Part shown: positions 51,980 to 63,217 of the stretch, in pieces | Position numbering within the stretch: the stretch's first letter is position 1 | Layout of the letters: every line of letters begins with the position of its first letter | Source of the DNA: Populus alba | Taxonomy: Eukaryota > Streptophyta > Magnoliopsida > Malpighiales > Salicaceae | Length of the DNA: 64,000 nucleotides | Assembly: GCF_005239225.2 (NCBI RefSeq) | Contig: NC_133293.1 | Location: 15,468,333 to 15,532,332 of the forward strand | Reading direction: 5' to 3' | Program-made: the position numbers and the translations under genes | The notes under the pieces: model-generated | The model's database searches: none | Seen by the model: only the letters and a program-made list of their open reading frames with translations | Told to the model about the DNA's origin: nothing

Positions 51980-53580
51980 CAAAAACTATTATGTTTCATC
52001 TCCTAAGCTAAGGCATGTTGATCAGATGTGTTTATGTTTTTTTCACGTACATATGCCAAATGGGAGCTCCAAATGATTTTCGAAATGTTGCTGAATTTAC
52101 TTATATGGGATTGACACCAAGCACACTCTACTTCAATTGTCCAAGACTCTGCCTTATCTTTGTTTTCTTCAGCTCTGGAAGCCTCTTCAGCTCTGGAAGC
52201 CCAGGAATACGCAATTCCCAGGCATGTGCCGAGGATCAAGACATGCATCAGACATGAACTTCGAAAACAGCCGACCAAATCTAAGGCTTGTCTAAATGAG
52301 ACCTCAGATGTCCATGTCACAGGCATATATTTTAGAAGCGCATCGATACGCTTTTCTTGTAGTGGCAGTGTGACACAGTAGCCTGCACCAATTTATTAAT
52401 TAACAAAATACTAATAAGCATAGCGTAAATCACTTAACAATACTCACAAAACTCCCTCTCTTTTTTTTCAATCTTATCTTTTAATAATTTATTTATTTTA
52501 TTATTTTAATTACATTTTTTAATATTAAATTATTTTTATTTTAATTTTTTTTTTCACTTGAATTTTATATCGGACTCATGAATTTTTCTTTCCTTTTTCA
52601 TTTCAACTTTTAACATTAAATTTGTTGGAATTGAGACTTCATAAATTTTTTTTTTTATTTCTAAGAATTTATCTCAGTTTCATGAGATCACGAGTTTAAC
52701 ATGTTAACTCAAGTTGTTTTTTTTTGTTATTTTTTCAATTGATTTTTTTTTATTTCATCTTTCAATATTAAATTGGTTTGAAATTCAGTTTTGTAATTTT
52801 TTTAATTTGCTTTCTATGTGGTTATCTTGATTTCATGACTCAAATCACAAGTTTAACAGGTTGACCCAAGTTAACTCAATTTATTTTTGTAGGTCATTTT
52901 TTAATCGATTTTTTTTCTTAATTTCACCATCCAACAACTTGATTTTCTTTTCTTTTTTTGTATTTTTCAATGTCATTATTTAATATTAGATTATTTGAAA
53001 ACTGAAGTTCATGATTTTATTTTTTTACTTTTATAGAATTATCTTAATCTCATGATCCAGATCATGAGTTTAACAAGTTAACTTAAGTTAATCTGAATTA
53101 TTATTTTTTTTTGTCGTCATATTAATATTTTAAAAATATATTGTTTAGTATAAATTATATTTTAAGTTTATGATTAATTTTTTTTATTAAAAAAATACAT
53201 CATCAATGTTTAGACATTTGATTTTTCATAAAAAAAATTTGATCGGATAGATAATATAGAGTATGCCAACAATATATTATAATACCATCATAGGTTGAGC
53301 TTCTCCCTGGAAAAGGTGATCCATCTTGATGGAATGCTTATGGAACTCGAGAAACAGTGAATATTCCTCGTATAAGTTGCTTAAGAGAATAAGAGCCTGC
53401 GAGCCTAGCAGAAATCTCCTCTGATGGCTGTTTAGATGGTAAATAAAATCATAGTGGTAGTTTTGGTTATACAATATAATGTTGTATCATATAGGATGCT
53501 GTATGCTACAGATCCCAAGGTCCATTCTTATCTTGTTTTGGGTCTTGATTGTTGCTGAGGCTCCATCCCTTTTAGGTTTT
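51980..53580 (+). pseudogene. Polygalacturonase pseudogene: partial, broken copy of the 39.8-kb gene
   Basis: 51980-52145 resembles the end of polygalacturonase intron 5, and 52160-52400 resembles exon 6 (for example ACGCAATTCCCAGGCATG, GGATCAAGACATG, AAGGCTTGTC and GACACAGTAGCCTGCACCAAT). After an insertion of about 880 bp, similarity resumes at about 53290 (TTGAGCTTCTCCCTG) and continues through the stop region into the 3' UTR (GAGGCTCCATCCCTTTTA). Lesions: a short tandem duplication 'CTTCAGCTCTGGAAGCC' at 52169-52202, deletion of about 50 bp including the RIK region, and frameshifts. Exons 1-5, and with them the catalytic aspartates, are absent. It cannot encode an enzyme. Direct orientation and proximity suggest local segmental duplication. 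Confidence 0.88.
52403..53280. repeat. Degenerate repeat block B, inserted in the polygalacturonase pseudogene
   Basis: Motifs such as 'GGTTATCTTGATTTCATGACTCAAATCACAAGTTTAACAGGTT' recur near 52670, 52820 and 53035 with about 150-200 bp spacing, as in block A at 16.8-18.2 kb. It interrupts exon 6-derived sequence, showing that this repeat type arrived as an insertion. Confidence 0.7.
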
Positions 53581-54447
53581 TTTTTTTTAGGTTATTAATT
53601 GTTTAGCACATACTTCGTCGGTGTATTATTTAAAAAGATTATTTCCAATAGATTGTATAAATTTATTTATAAATGAATACATTTAAATGTTCATTAAATA
53701 TTAACATGTTTTATTTCTCAATAGTTATAATTAAATTAATTAGGGACATAAATTAAAAAAATGACCATATAGAATAAGTTTTAATTGAAATTAAGTTAAA
53801 CAGTTATTTTCAATCATATTCGAGGTTAGTATTTTATTTATAAAACATTTGACATTAATATAAATTAACAATACATACAAAGGCACAAAAATACAAATTA
53901 TTTTCTTAACAAGTCTTGATTTTTTTTTTTTAATATTATCAGAGTATGTCTAGAAGAGTTAAAAATAACCTATAGAAATTAACCAAAGATTCAATTTAAT
54001 AATTTGATGAATTTTGATGTAATTTAAATATTTTTGGATTTTAAAACTTCATGATTCTTATTGGCTTGTTTTTAATCCTTTTCAGAGTTTTAATAGTCAA
54101 GATAAAGTACCAATCTTATGGTTTAAGAGTGATTTAAATAGTTTTTTTTTTTGTGCGTGTTATATAGAGTTTCATGAAGCGTGTGTGAGTGTGTGTAAAT
54201 TATGAAAAAAGGGGATTAAACTACATTTTAGCATCCATTCTAGAAAATAACCTATTTTTACAAATTAATATTTTTAAATAATTTTATCAGTATTTTTCTA
54301 AACTGGAGGCGGGGTTGAATTTACTTGTTAGTATTAATTATAAATTATAGTATTACGGTTGTATTAAGGGTATAATAATTAACCAAAAGTTTTTTTTTTT
54401 AAATAACGGTAAAAATAACTATTCACATCAAGGAAAGAGCATTCTAA
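53581..54447. other. Intergenic spacer
   Basis: AT-rich, with T-runs and a TGTG-rich stretch near 54178-54200. No gene recognised. Confidence 0.5.
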
Positions 54448-54537
54448 CTTGAGAGTCCAGCCATCAGGAGGAGCAAGAACGAAGACACGATCAATGACAA
54501 TAACCACAGGTTCTTTTCCTAAACTTTTCCAGGGAGC
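54448..54537 (-). pseudogene. VPS13 N-terminal exon remnant
   Basis: After an acceptor-like TTGAATTGCAG, the minus strand encodes PWKSLGKE, PVVIVIDRVFVLA and DGWTLK over 30 codons. Known: plant VPS13 proteins carry 'PWKSLGK.PV.V.IDRVF.LA' followed by 'DGRTLKEEDREKL' in the N-terminal chorein region. Here the frame stops being recognisable after TLK, without a normal donor. An isolated exon relic. Confidence 0.7.
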
Positions 54538-55615
54538 CTGCAATTCAAGGAAGATAATAAGGAGTAAGGGATCAAAGGCAAAGAATTATCATTTTGGAAG
54601 GGATAAGATATAAGAAAACTAGAAACATTGTTTTCGCTATGATTTGAAACTTCCAACGTATAGTAAATAAACTTTATAACTTGTGGATTCCAGTCAAAAT
54701 TCAAGTTGCATGGAGCACCCTCGTCATTCTAATACAACACGAACTAGCTGTGTCGGGCTATATGGATCCTTTCCGATCAATACAACGACAAAAGCATATA
54801 AAAGGCGTCAATTAAACTCAGTAGGCCTTTCTTTTATGGGTTGGTAGCCGTGGCCTTTTCCATTTGAGTGACTGATATGCATGCTCCTTTGTGGGCCTCG
54901 ACAAATGTAAGGTGTATCTAACCTCTCGAATTCACTCGTCGAATTCATTACATCTCTGTCTCTCTCTCTCTCTCTGGTCCACTCCTTCCCTAAAGTTGTC
55001 TCAACTTGTAGAGTTTCTCCTCCCAAGTTCGAAGTTCAGAAGTTCAAATCACTGCATGATCCATATGAGATTGATACTAGGAACTTTAAAATGTTTAATG
55101 TACATACGCAAGCATAAACACGGCAGAAGCCATCAACAATCATGTTACTGCTGCTTCAACTGAACACATGTTTCCTCCAAGAATTTATGGCTTAAGAAGC
55201 TATTATGAAAATAACACTTCTTCAGGCATAATTTTTTCCAATGTCGATGCAATGCTGCGCAAAAGGTTAGATAGATAAAACTTTCGGAAAGTGCAGATAA
55301 GGATCATGAAGCTAAGATGTAGAGGAAAAGAATTCTCTTACTTCGAAATCACAAAAGCCACCAGGAAGCAAATGGATCTCTGGACAGAACAGGTTACTTC
55401 TCAAATGAATGGCCAAGGAAAAGGATAATTTAAATCAATCCACATTTGCATTGCTTTTCGCATGATTGACCACCGAGCAACATGATTATATCATTACCTT
55501 CTACGATTATCAACTAGTTTTTTTTATCACGCATAATGATAGGGAAAACTTGAGATTTTTGTCTCACAGAAACACTATCTTCACGGTTTGCAGAACAGGC
55601 ATACAGCGACAAAGA
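54538..55615. other. Intergenic region downstream of DRM3
   Basis: Includes a (TC)n tract at 54955-54975 and, near 55500-55615, the likely DRM3 3' UTR on the minus strand. No supported gene. Confidence 0.5.
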
Positions 55616-58600
55616 CTACCTCTTTCTTTCGATTGCACTCCTTACACGTTGCAAAACACGAACAAACTCATTGAACAACGTGAAGTCAAAAAAATGTTGA
55701 CTTTCTAAACCTGAACCCACTCCGGGAATTTTTGATGGCCGAGTAAAAGAGTTTTGACAAATTACGAAGTCAAAACAGCCAAAATTCTCAACCAGTCCCT
55801 CAACTGTACTGCTTGTTAGCTTCCGAATGTCTTCTATTTGCTCCAATCGTCCAGTCTGTCCACTACTGTACCACCACCTCTTTAAGACCCTTCGATTTGT
55901 TTCAGAAGTTTCAACAGAGACCACGCCTTTCAAATGAATGCCGAGACGATGTAAAGTAATTTCTGCACCACCAATCCCACTGAAAAGTGACAACACTGTT
56001 ATTCCCTGAGGGAAAATTGACTTCAAAACCGAGAGATGGTACCCCAAAGTATCGGTCTGGAAGCTATATCTGAGTGAGTACATCCTTTCTGTCAACGGAT
56101 AATCTGCAATTAATGTGTGATTCAATGGATACCCCAGAATTTTCTCTAAATGAGCTGGTTCTGGGGGGGATAGCTTGTTCGGGCCAACCCACATTAGATT
56201 TAATGCCTGGCAATGACGAAGGAGGTCTCTCTGCTGTTCGGCTGAGAGCAAACCACGAGAATCATCCAGCATCCTTCCAAGCATATCACAGAGCTGAGAC
56301 GATCCACGACTATCAAAATTTCTGCAGCTCATCTTCTTCCTTGCATCCCATGATGGCCACCATTTCTTTGTACTTGGCATCAGATCTTCCAAGGTAATTG
56401 GTGGCTTTGGAAGGATGTGAGACCTATTTTCAGTAGGAAGATTGTGTATGTAACCTTCCCTCCTACTCAATGCCGAGAAAAACTGAGTATCCACAAATTC
56501 AGGCTCGATTCCATATAAGAACTGGGATATTTTTCCCCAGGTGTCAGAAGATGCAGTTGCAACATTCCCATAGAAAAAATACGGAGGTTTAGCAGCAATT
56601 TGATCAAGAATCTTGCATGGATTAGATTTGAATGGCTTTGGCATTCCAAATGTGGCAGTGTCAGAGTTAACCTTTTCTTCTACCCACTCATATTCAAAAT
56701 AAGAACTTGAACCATAGTCATATTCCTGCTTTGGCTGTTCACCTGCACAATTTTCCTCAAGGCTATCATGCCTAGGCTGAGCTTCTTGATAGCCTTCAAT
56801 GTGCTCTTGTCTTGGCCGTTTTCCTTTACGAGTTTCCTTGGTGTTCATATCTCTTGACTGCAAAATAGCATCTCGTCTACAATCCTCAGTTTCTGACTTC
56901 ACCCAACTGAAAGAGTGATGTCTTGTGTTATTTTCTGTCTCCACACCAAAGGATCTACTGTCCTCTGCAGCACTCGAGCAGCTTGCAGTGGAATTCTCAG
57001 AATACTGCACAAGATAAAAGCTATGTTATGGGGAAATTAACTGACTAAAAGAGTGAGAAGTAAATGGTGTCCACACCATCATCTCGAGCAAGAAAAGAAA
57101 TGAGACAATCAATAATGCCAACAATTAACTTCAAGTTCCACAATGACTTGGTTGTGTGTTAAAATTGAAGGAAATAGTGTCTAACCCCTTGTAAGCATGA
57201 ACCAGTCATTTGTAAGGTTCCATGAGGCCATAGAATATGGATAGAAGAACATGATGCTCAAAAGTATCTGCCAATTTAACTCATTTGAAACATTATGTTT
57301 GCACTTTCCAGAAAAAAAAGGGTTCAACTTGAACCTCTTTGGTGCCAAACATGTAAATCCAATCCTTAAAAAGTACAGTATAGCAATTTTGACAGTATAA
57401 TTAAAACACTCATCAAAATGCCGAATTAAATCTACTTTGAAGTACTTGATAATCAGTACAAAGAATCAAACCAAAAGGCACCGTTAAAATTCAAAATATA
57501 GCCTCTGTGGAGCTAAAAAATTCAATTATAGACAAGGGGGGACCAAAGTAACCTTCTTCTTTATAACATAGGTTTCCCCAAGTTGATGTGCACAAATTGC
57601 ATTAGCAAGCTCTGTAATTGGAACTTCTGAACCTGAAAGAAAGCAAATGATGAATCACGCAATTGAATAAAACTAAAATGGGAGGCGACCCTTGGTCAGA
57701 AAGAACCAAAATATTAAACAAAGATGTTTTTTGCATATCTAATCACTAAAAGCCAAAGCCTTCTAACAGATAACATCTACAATTTCGTGGAGAATAGTAA
57801 TTTGAAGGGAATGTCTATTTTCACATGTTTATGATACATCTAAATATCTTTATGATTACACCAGGATACTACCCCACTGACTTCATTATTCAAGGTGATA
57901 AACATTATTGTCTTTGCATGTCATTCCACTCACAGTACTGTTTTTGCTTTGTTTTTTTTATTATTTAGGGTTTGAAAGGTGCAAATGCAAACCCTTAGTT
58001 TTCAAGAAACATGCACAAGGCCCTGCAATATGCATCTTCTGCATCTTCATTTACAGCAGTCATTGACATAAACTTGATCAAACATTAAGTGCTCAGCAGG
58101 TATTCTAATCTTGTATTTTTTAATTTTGTTGTCATGTCCGTTGACATCAGAAAATTGATTCTAGAAATTGGCAAGAAAATATATCTTTTAAAACATAATA
58201 CACAAAGTGGTTGAGAAGGAGAGCATGAAAGAAATTTTGCAAACTTGAAGCATCAGCTCAAAACTATCATGGAGCATCTGGGTAGGCTTAGAGAGAGAGA
58301 GTTTTTGCAAACTTGAAGAATCAACTCAAAACTATCATGGAGCATCTGGGTAGGCTTAGAGAGAGAGAGAGCTGCTCAGTTTTACAAAATCAATTCAGAA
58401 ACTACTCAAAAGGGATGAAGATGCAGAAGAACTTATCATACAAGTACTGTAAGGGTTTAGTGGTAGATTGGATTCCATTGTTCTCATTATAAGAAGCTAG
58501 AGATTAGAAACCTGGAAATATAATGTACCTTTTGCATTCATAATAATCAAAGTTGTCAACAGTAACTACTCACCAAACTTATCAATAGCCAATGAAACTT

Positions 58601-61600
58601 CATTTTCAGAGAAACCCATGTTAAGCAAACATAGTGTTTTGTCCATAGTTCCATATAGGGTTTCATCATTGATATCCTGGACATCAAAGGGTTAATCAAT
58701 TATTGATAGTGTTCACATGATATGTAAAAAAGACAAAGACTAACAAAACAAAACTCAACTACATACGCCATAAAAATTGACTCTGCCAAACTTCACAACT
58801 AAAAGTTGCCTTCAAAATACTCTTCCATCTCATCTTTTACTTGGTAATAATCATCATAATGCCAAGAGAGCTGGCCATGATGCATGAGACAATTGCAATA
58901 GAAGAATCCCACAAACCACCATAACACATAAGTTTCGAAGAAAGATCTATCAACTTCACCTCCACGCATCAGCCATGTACCTTTTTGCCTCAACTCTATG
59001 CGTTTATGTATCAACTCCATACCTCTATCCCAATCTTTCTGCTTCAAACCAATATCTTTTTGTGTCGTGTGTTTACTTGTATGATTTTAAGTCTATGGCT
59101 TTTGCTAAATGTTTAAAACTTACACATCAAACTCAAGGCATCTACTTTGAAGTCCATGGTTGTACTTATAATTCCACATCTGCACTTCAACTACATACCT
59201 TCACGCTCTTCCAGTCTTATGCACCCACACAAACCCGGCCACTAAATGTCCTATGCACTCCAACCCTCACCAACTGATAAAAAATATTTATTATTGAAGC
59301 AGAAAGAAAACCAGGAAAAAGGACACACTTCTATCTTGCGTGGGAGGGATGTCAAGTTTTTTTCCAGTCTACATCACCCAGGCACATCATACCAATGCCC
59401 CATCTGCCTAAGTCAGGTAATTGATAGCTTTGAATTGAATACATTGTGGATGGTGCATGGATGTCAAAATATTTCTCTCAGTTTTTGTTTTTCTCACCTC
59501 AATGTGGTACTTGAAGCATACCTTCGTCATGTCATCTGACATAGATGTTGAAATACATATAGATATGTATACAGCCACTAGATGAGAAAAAACATTTGCA
59601 ACACTGTGACATCACCCAAGTCCCATACACGCAAATAAATAATAAATAAATAAATAAAACAGCTGAAAACACAAGCATAAGGTGATTTCCAAATCCCAAA
59701 GAGCCCAATAACATTATACGCTATACTGTTAGTAATGTTTATAACCTTCAAAAATGACAATGAAAGCACACCTCTTTATTCTCTGCATCAATATCAGGCA
59801 TGTCCTCTGTTTCCCTGTCAAGATTGTTAGCTATCTGGGCAGCAATGATAAAGTCAATTATTTCATTGATGGGAGCATTCTCACCTGTAACATTATGAGA
59901 TCAATATGACTGTCAGACGAACTATATTTTTGCTGGTTGGTTTTCAGAATTGCTAGAAAACCAAAAGAGGCAAAGAGTGTGCAGCGGACACAGACAGCCA
60001 ATTTACATAGATTAACCATCTACAAGAAGGAGAACTAATTAAGTCGGAAAATGGAATCAGAAAAAGACCAACAAAATCCTTTGAAGAAGAAAATATTTGC
60101 AAGAAAACTATTATGAAATCAGAGTCAGAGATATGTTCAGAGAAGCCATTACATTAAGAAAATAAGGTACACTAAGTAACCATGCAGCCAAATATACTGG
60201 TCTCAATCATTTAAAATCATAATAATACTTTTGTAGCAGCAGCAACAAACGCAATATAAAGAGTTAACAAACACCAATGCGCTTCCAAGATTTATCAATA
60301 TTTCTATTGATGGAAGAAAATGTTTCCAAAACGCATCAGTACCAAATACCAGTTAACAATTCAAGGTCTCAAAGCAAGTTGCAGGTCTATCTCATAGCAA
60401 ACAAAACAAAAATTCACCAGATAGAAAATTCAGCAACTCACCAAGCTTATCTATTGCAAATTCAACTTCCTTTGCTGGGAAATTCATCTTCAGCAAGGAC
60501 ACCCTTTTGTCATCATAAACTTCATCAAACACATCTGGCTCCTACAAAAAATTGAAGACCAGCTATAGCAAATCCAGCAATAGCATGTTGTCAAAGATCA
60601 CTATATGCAATGATTACAAGTCAAATCATCTTACTGAAAGCTGATTAGATCAAACTTGCCAATTTTGATCTCAACAGCAACCAAGCTTCACATGAACAAA
60701 AAGATCGAAAACATATAAAAATGTAAACTATAGCAAGAAGAAAAGGTTTTATGGAAGCGAGAAAAATCATAAGATTTTATGGAGATGCGCAGTTAGTGCA
60801 ATTATTTGATGCATTTTGGTGGAGAGAATGGGAGGATTTTTAATAACGATTTCACATGAAAGCAGTTGTGGTGGGATAGTATAGTCTTCTTGGCTTCTTT
60901 GTGGTGTCACACTGCAGGGACTCTGGGAAGCGCTTCTTTTGCAGATATACAAAGGGAAAGTTCCTTGTTATTTTGAGCAAGTTTGCTGTTTCTTTTTTCT
61001 ATTTGGGAGGATGTTGTGTTATCTCTTCCTTCTTTCAAATAAAATTTTCTTTAAAAAAATATAAAATTTAGCTTAAAAAAGAGAGGAGATTGGTGGTGAG
61101 ATTATATGTGGCACAAACAATGATATCTAACATATATAAATGGATTCCACAGAAAGGTTTCCCTCATTGGTTCTAAGCATATGTCCCTCCAAAAGAGAGC
61201 CCTCGCTGCAATGAAATGCCTTTGTCTAAAGGAGCTTCCATTCCCGAAGAGAAAGTTGTTGTCTGTGTCTAAATTTCTATGAAACATCCAAGACTTTTCT
61301 AACTATCAAACATTTTATAGCACATATAATGAATAACTAGAAATAAAATAGGAACCAAGACATACCAGGTGGAATAAAGAGATGGTGAGCGTTCAAAGAT
61401 TTACAATGCAATGAATATGGATTGGAGAAATTGTGTGGAAATGCTCAATAATAGTTATGCAGATTAAGAGATCCTTCATAAGACATTTTGGAACTGAACC
61501 TGAGGGTATTGACCTAAATGTTCTAACACCTAGCTTCAAGATGAGCTAGATGACAGATGACCTGGTATAAAAACTAAAAGTTCACAGAATATTACCTCTT

Positions 61601-63054
61601 TTACTCCAGTAACTGTGGAATACTTTGGAGGGTTGCTTGCACAGCTATCATCAAACAAGCAATCTAAAGAATCTGATGACTGAGAGTTTGGCTTTTGAAG
61701 ACCCTATTCCATGCCAAACAATGCCAACCAACACCAGTTAAAAGTAGTTCAGAAAGTTTCTGTAAAAGCTCTATCTATAAACTACAGATGAGTAAAGTAG
61801 TAAAATGTGTTGATCATTGCGGAAAAAAATATATAACGAGTTTCCAAGATTTACAAGATATGTCATGAAAATGATTGAAAGAAACAATAGTTTAATTTTT
61901 ATTTTCATTTTATGGGTGAAAACACAAAGTTGGTGGCAGGATTCAGATTGGTTGATGCTGCCAACAAACACCTTGTAAAAATGTCTGACATAAATCACAA
62001 AAATATGTTTCCTCTTGGCAAAGAGATTACTTAGATACATATTATTAGTTCCTTCATGACCTATGTAATTAAAAGATATTCAAAATTAAACAAACATGAA
62101 ATATGTCCTAATGAATACATCAAAAGAATCTGGCAAAGAAGCAAAAACATAGCTAAACAAATTAAGACACGGGATCCAGGACGGACGTTCCGATTCCAGA
62201 ACCTTCTTCAATTGAGTCGAAAACAACTTTGGTATTCTATAAACCAGGGAGAGAGAGAAAAAGATGTCATTGATTTATTGATTACTTACAGAACATTCCA
62301 TGAGAATCTCCAATAACAGGTCGACATTGTCTTCACCTAGAATTAAGAGAAGATATTCACCAACAACAAACCACGGAGAAGTCTTTATATATCCCATAAA
62401 TTATTCAGAAAATAATGGAGGTTGGATAATGACTATAAGCAAATTTATCTGGGTTTGCAACTAATGCCCAAGGGGGGGATTCTGGTTGAATTAAAGTGAG
62501 GGTTTCTTCATGTTGTTTAAGAAAAGCACAATTCCGGTTCGCCGTATCCATTTATAATCCATTTCCAATTCTATCAAAGAAAAGAGTTATAGAAGAATGT
62601 TTATGCCCATTCATAACAATACCATTTTCCTCAATCACTCTGTTGACAAGAGACGGAGAGTATCCCATTTCAGTAAAAAATGATCTTAAATAGCTTCGAG
62701 AAGAACTTGCTACATTATCCTGAAACAATCCATCATACAATCCTTCAGCATAAGCAGTTGAGTATACAGCCAATAACAAATTCTGCTCTTTTTAATTGTA
62801 AAAACATACCCCAACTTCCCTTGACGGCAGACTCTCAAATGCCAAATCAAAATCCAATTTCTCATGCTTTGGCTTTATTAAATTCTTGTTGTTATTATTC
62901 CAATCGCTGCTGCTTCTGCTTCTATTTGGATCCTCCTGTAGTAAGTAATATAATCATAAGTATAATTACCCCAAATTTAACTCTCTCTTTACAACCAAAA
63001 ATTAATAAGGAAAATCACATCCCGATCAATCGAACTCTAAAATTCACTTACCAT
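55616..63054 (-). CDS. DRM3: DRM3: catalytically inactive domains-rearranged methyltransferase
   Basis: Ten coding exons: 63052-63054 (ATG only), 62810-62935, 62623-62719, 62290-62336, 61596-61703, 60442-60541, 59772-59884, 58574-58676, 57553-57632 and 55616-57004; about 721 residues, close to Arabidopsis DRM3. Nuclear cofactor of RNA-directed DNA methylation. Three UBA-like segments: SYLRSFFTEMGYSPSLVNRV (exon 3), KRVSLLKMNFPAKEVEFAID (exon 6) and KTLCLLNMGFSENEVSLAID (exon 8). The last exon carries the circularly permuted methyltransferase fold: the later motifs come first, then motif I as ITVLSLFSGIGGAEITLHRL (about residue 595) and motif II as VVSVETSETNRRVLKRWW. Motif IV should hold the catalytic Pro-Cys, but reads FDFVICQNSFTRPSK (about 676), with no PC; this marks DRM3 rather than DRM2. 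Known: Arabidopsis DRM3 lacks activity but is needed for full RdDM by DRM2. The start codon is split from the rest by an intron. Confidence 0.93.
58235..58371. repeat. 68-bp tandem duplication in a DRM3 intron
   Basis: Copies 58235-58302 and 58303-58371 share TTTTGCAAACTTGAAG, CAAAACTATCATGGAGCATC and TGGGTAGGCTTAGAGAGAGA with two or three differences; each ends in a GA run. They lie between coding exons 8 and 9. Confidence 0.9.
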
Positions 63055-63217
63055 TTCAAAATTAGACACTGCCTTTACTTGAATAACGTCTCTGCTCTGC
63101 AATTAATTAAGCCAGCTTTCCCTTTCGTCTCTGCAAGATTAGTACAATCATGAAATTGACCAACCCATCCGATGCATTTTAAGTGCATGCAACGTAATTG
63201 TCGTTCCGCGCCATACC
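63052..63217 (-). other. DRM3 leader exons around the start codon
   Basis: The leader exon before the start ends at 63217 (TCAG|GTATGG). The next exon starts at about 63130 (CTTGCAG|AGACG) and ends immediately after the ATG (GAAATG|GTAAGTG at 63052). No other ATG occurs in that exon. Confidence 0.6.

Noticed and set aside
56074..56397. Plus-strand frame opposite DRM3 exon 10
   Set aside because: Shadow of the strongly supported minus-strand coding exon.
59246..59539. 97-codon frame in a DRM3 intron
   Set aside because: Intronic, no domain, and flanked by properly spliced DRM3 exons.
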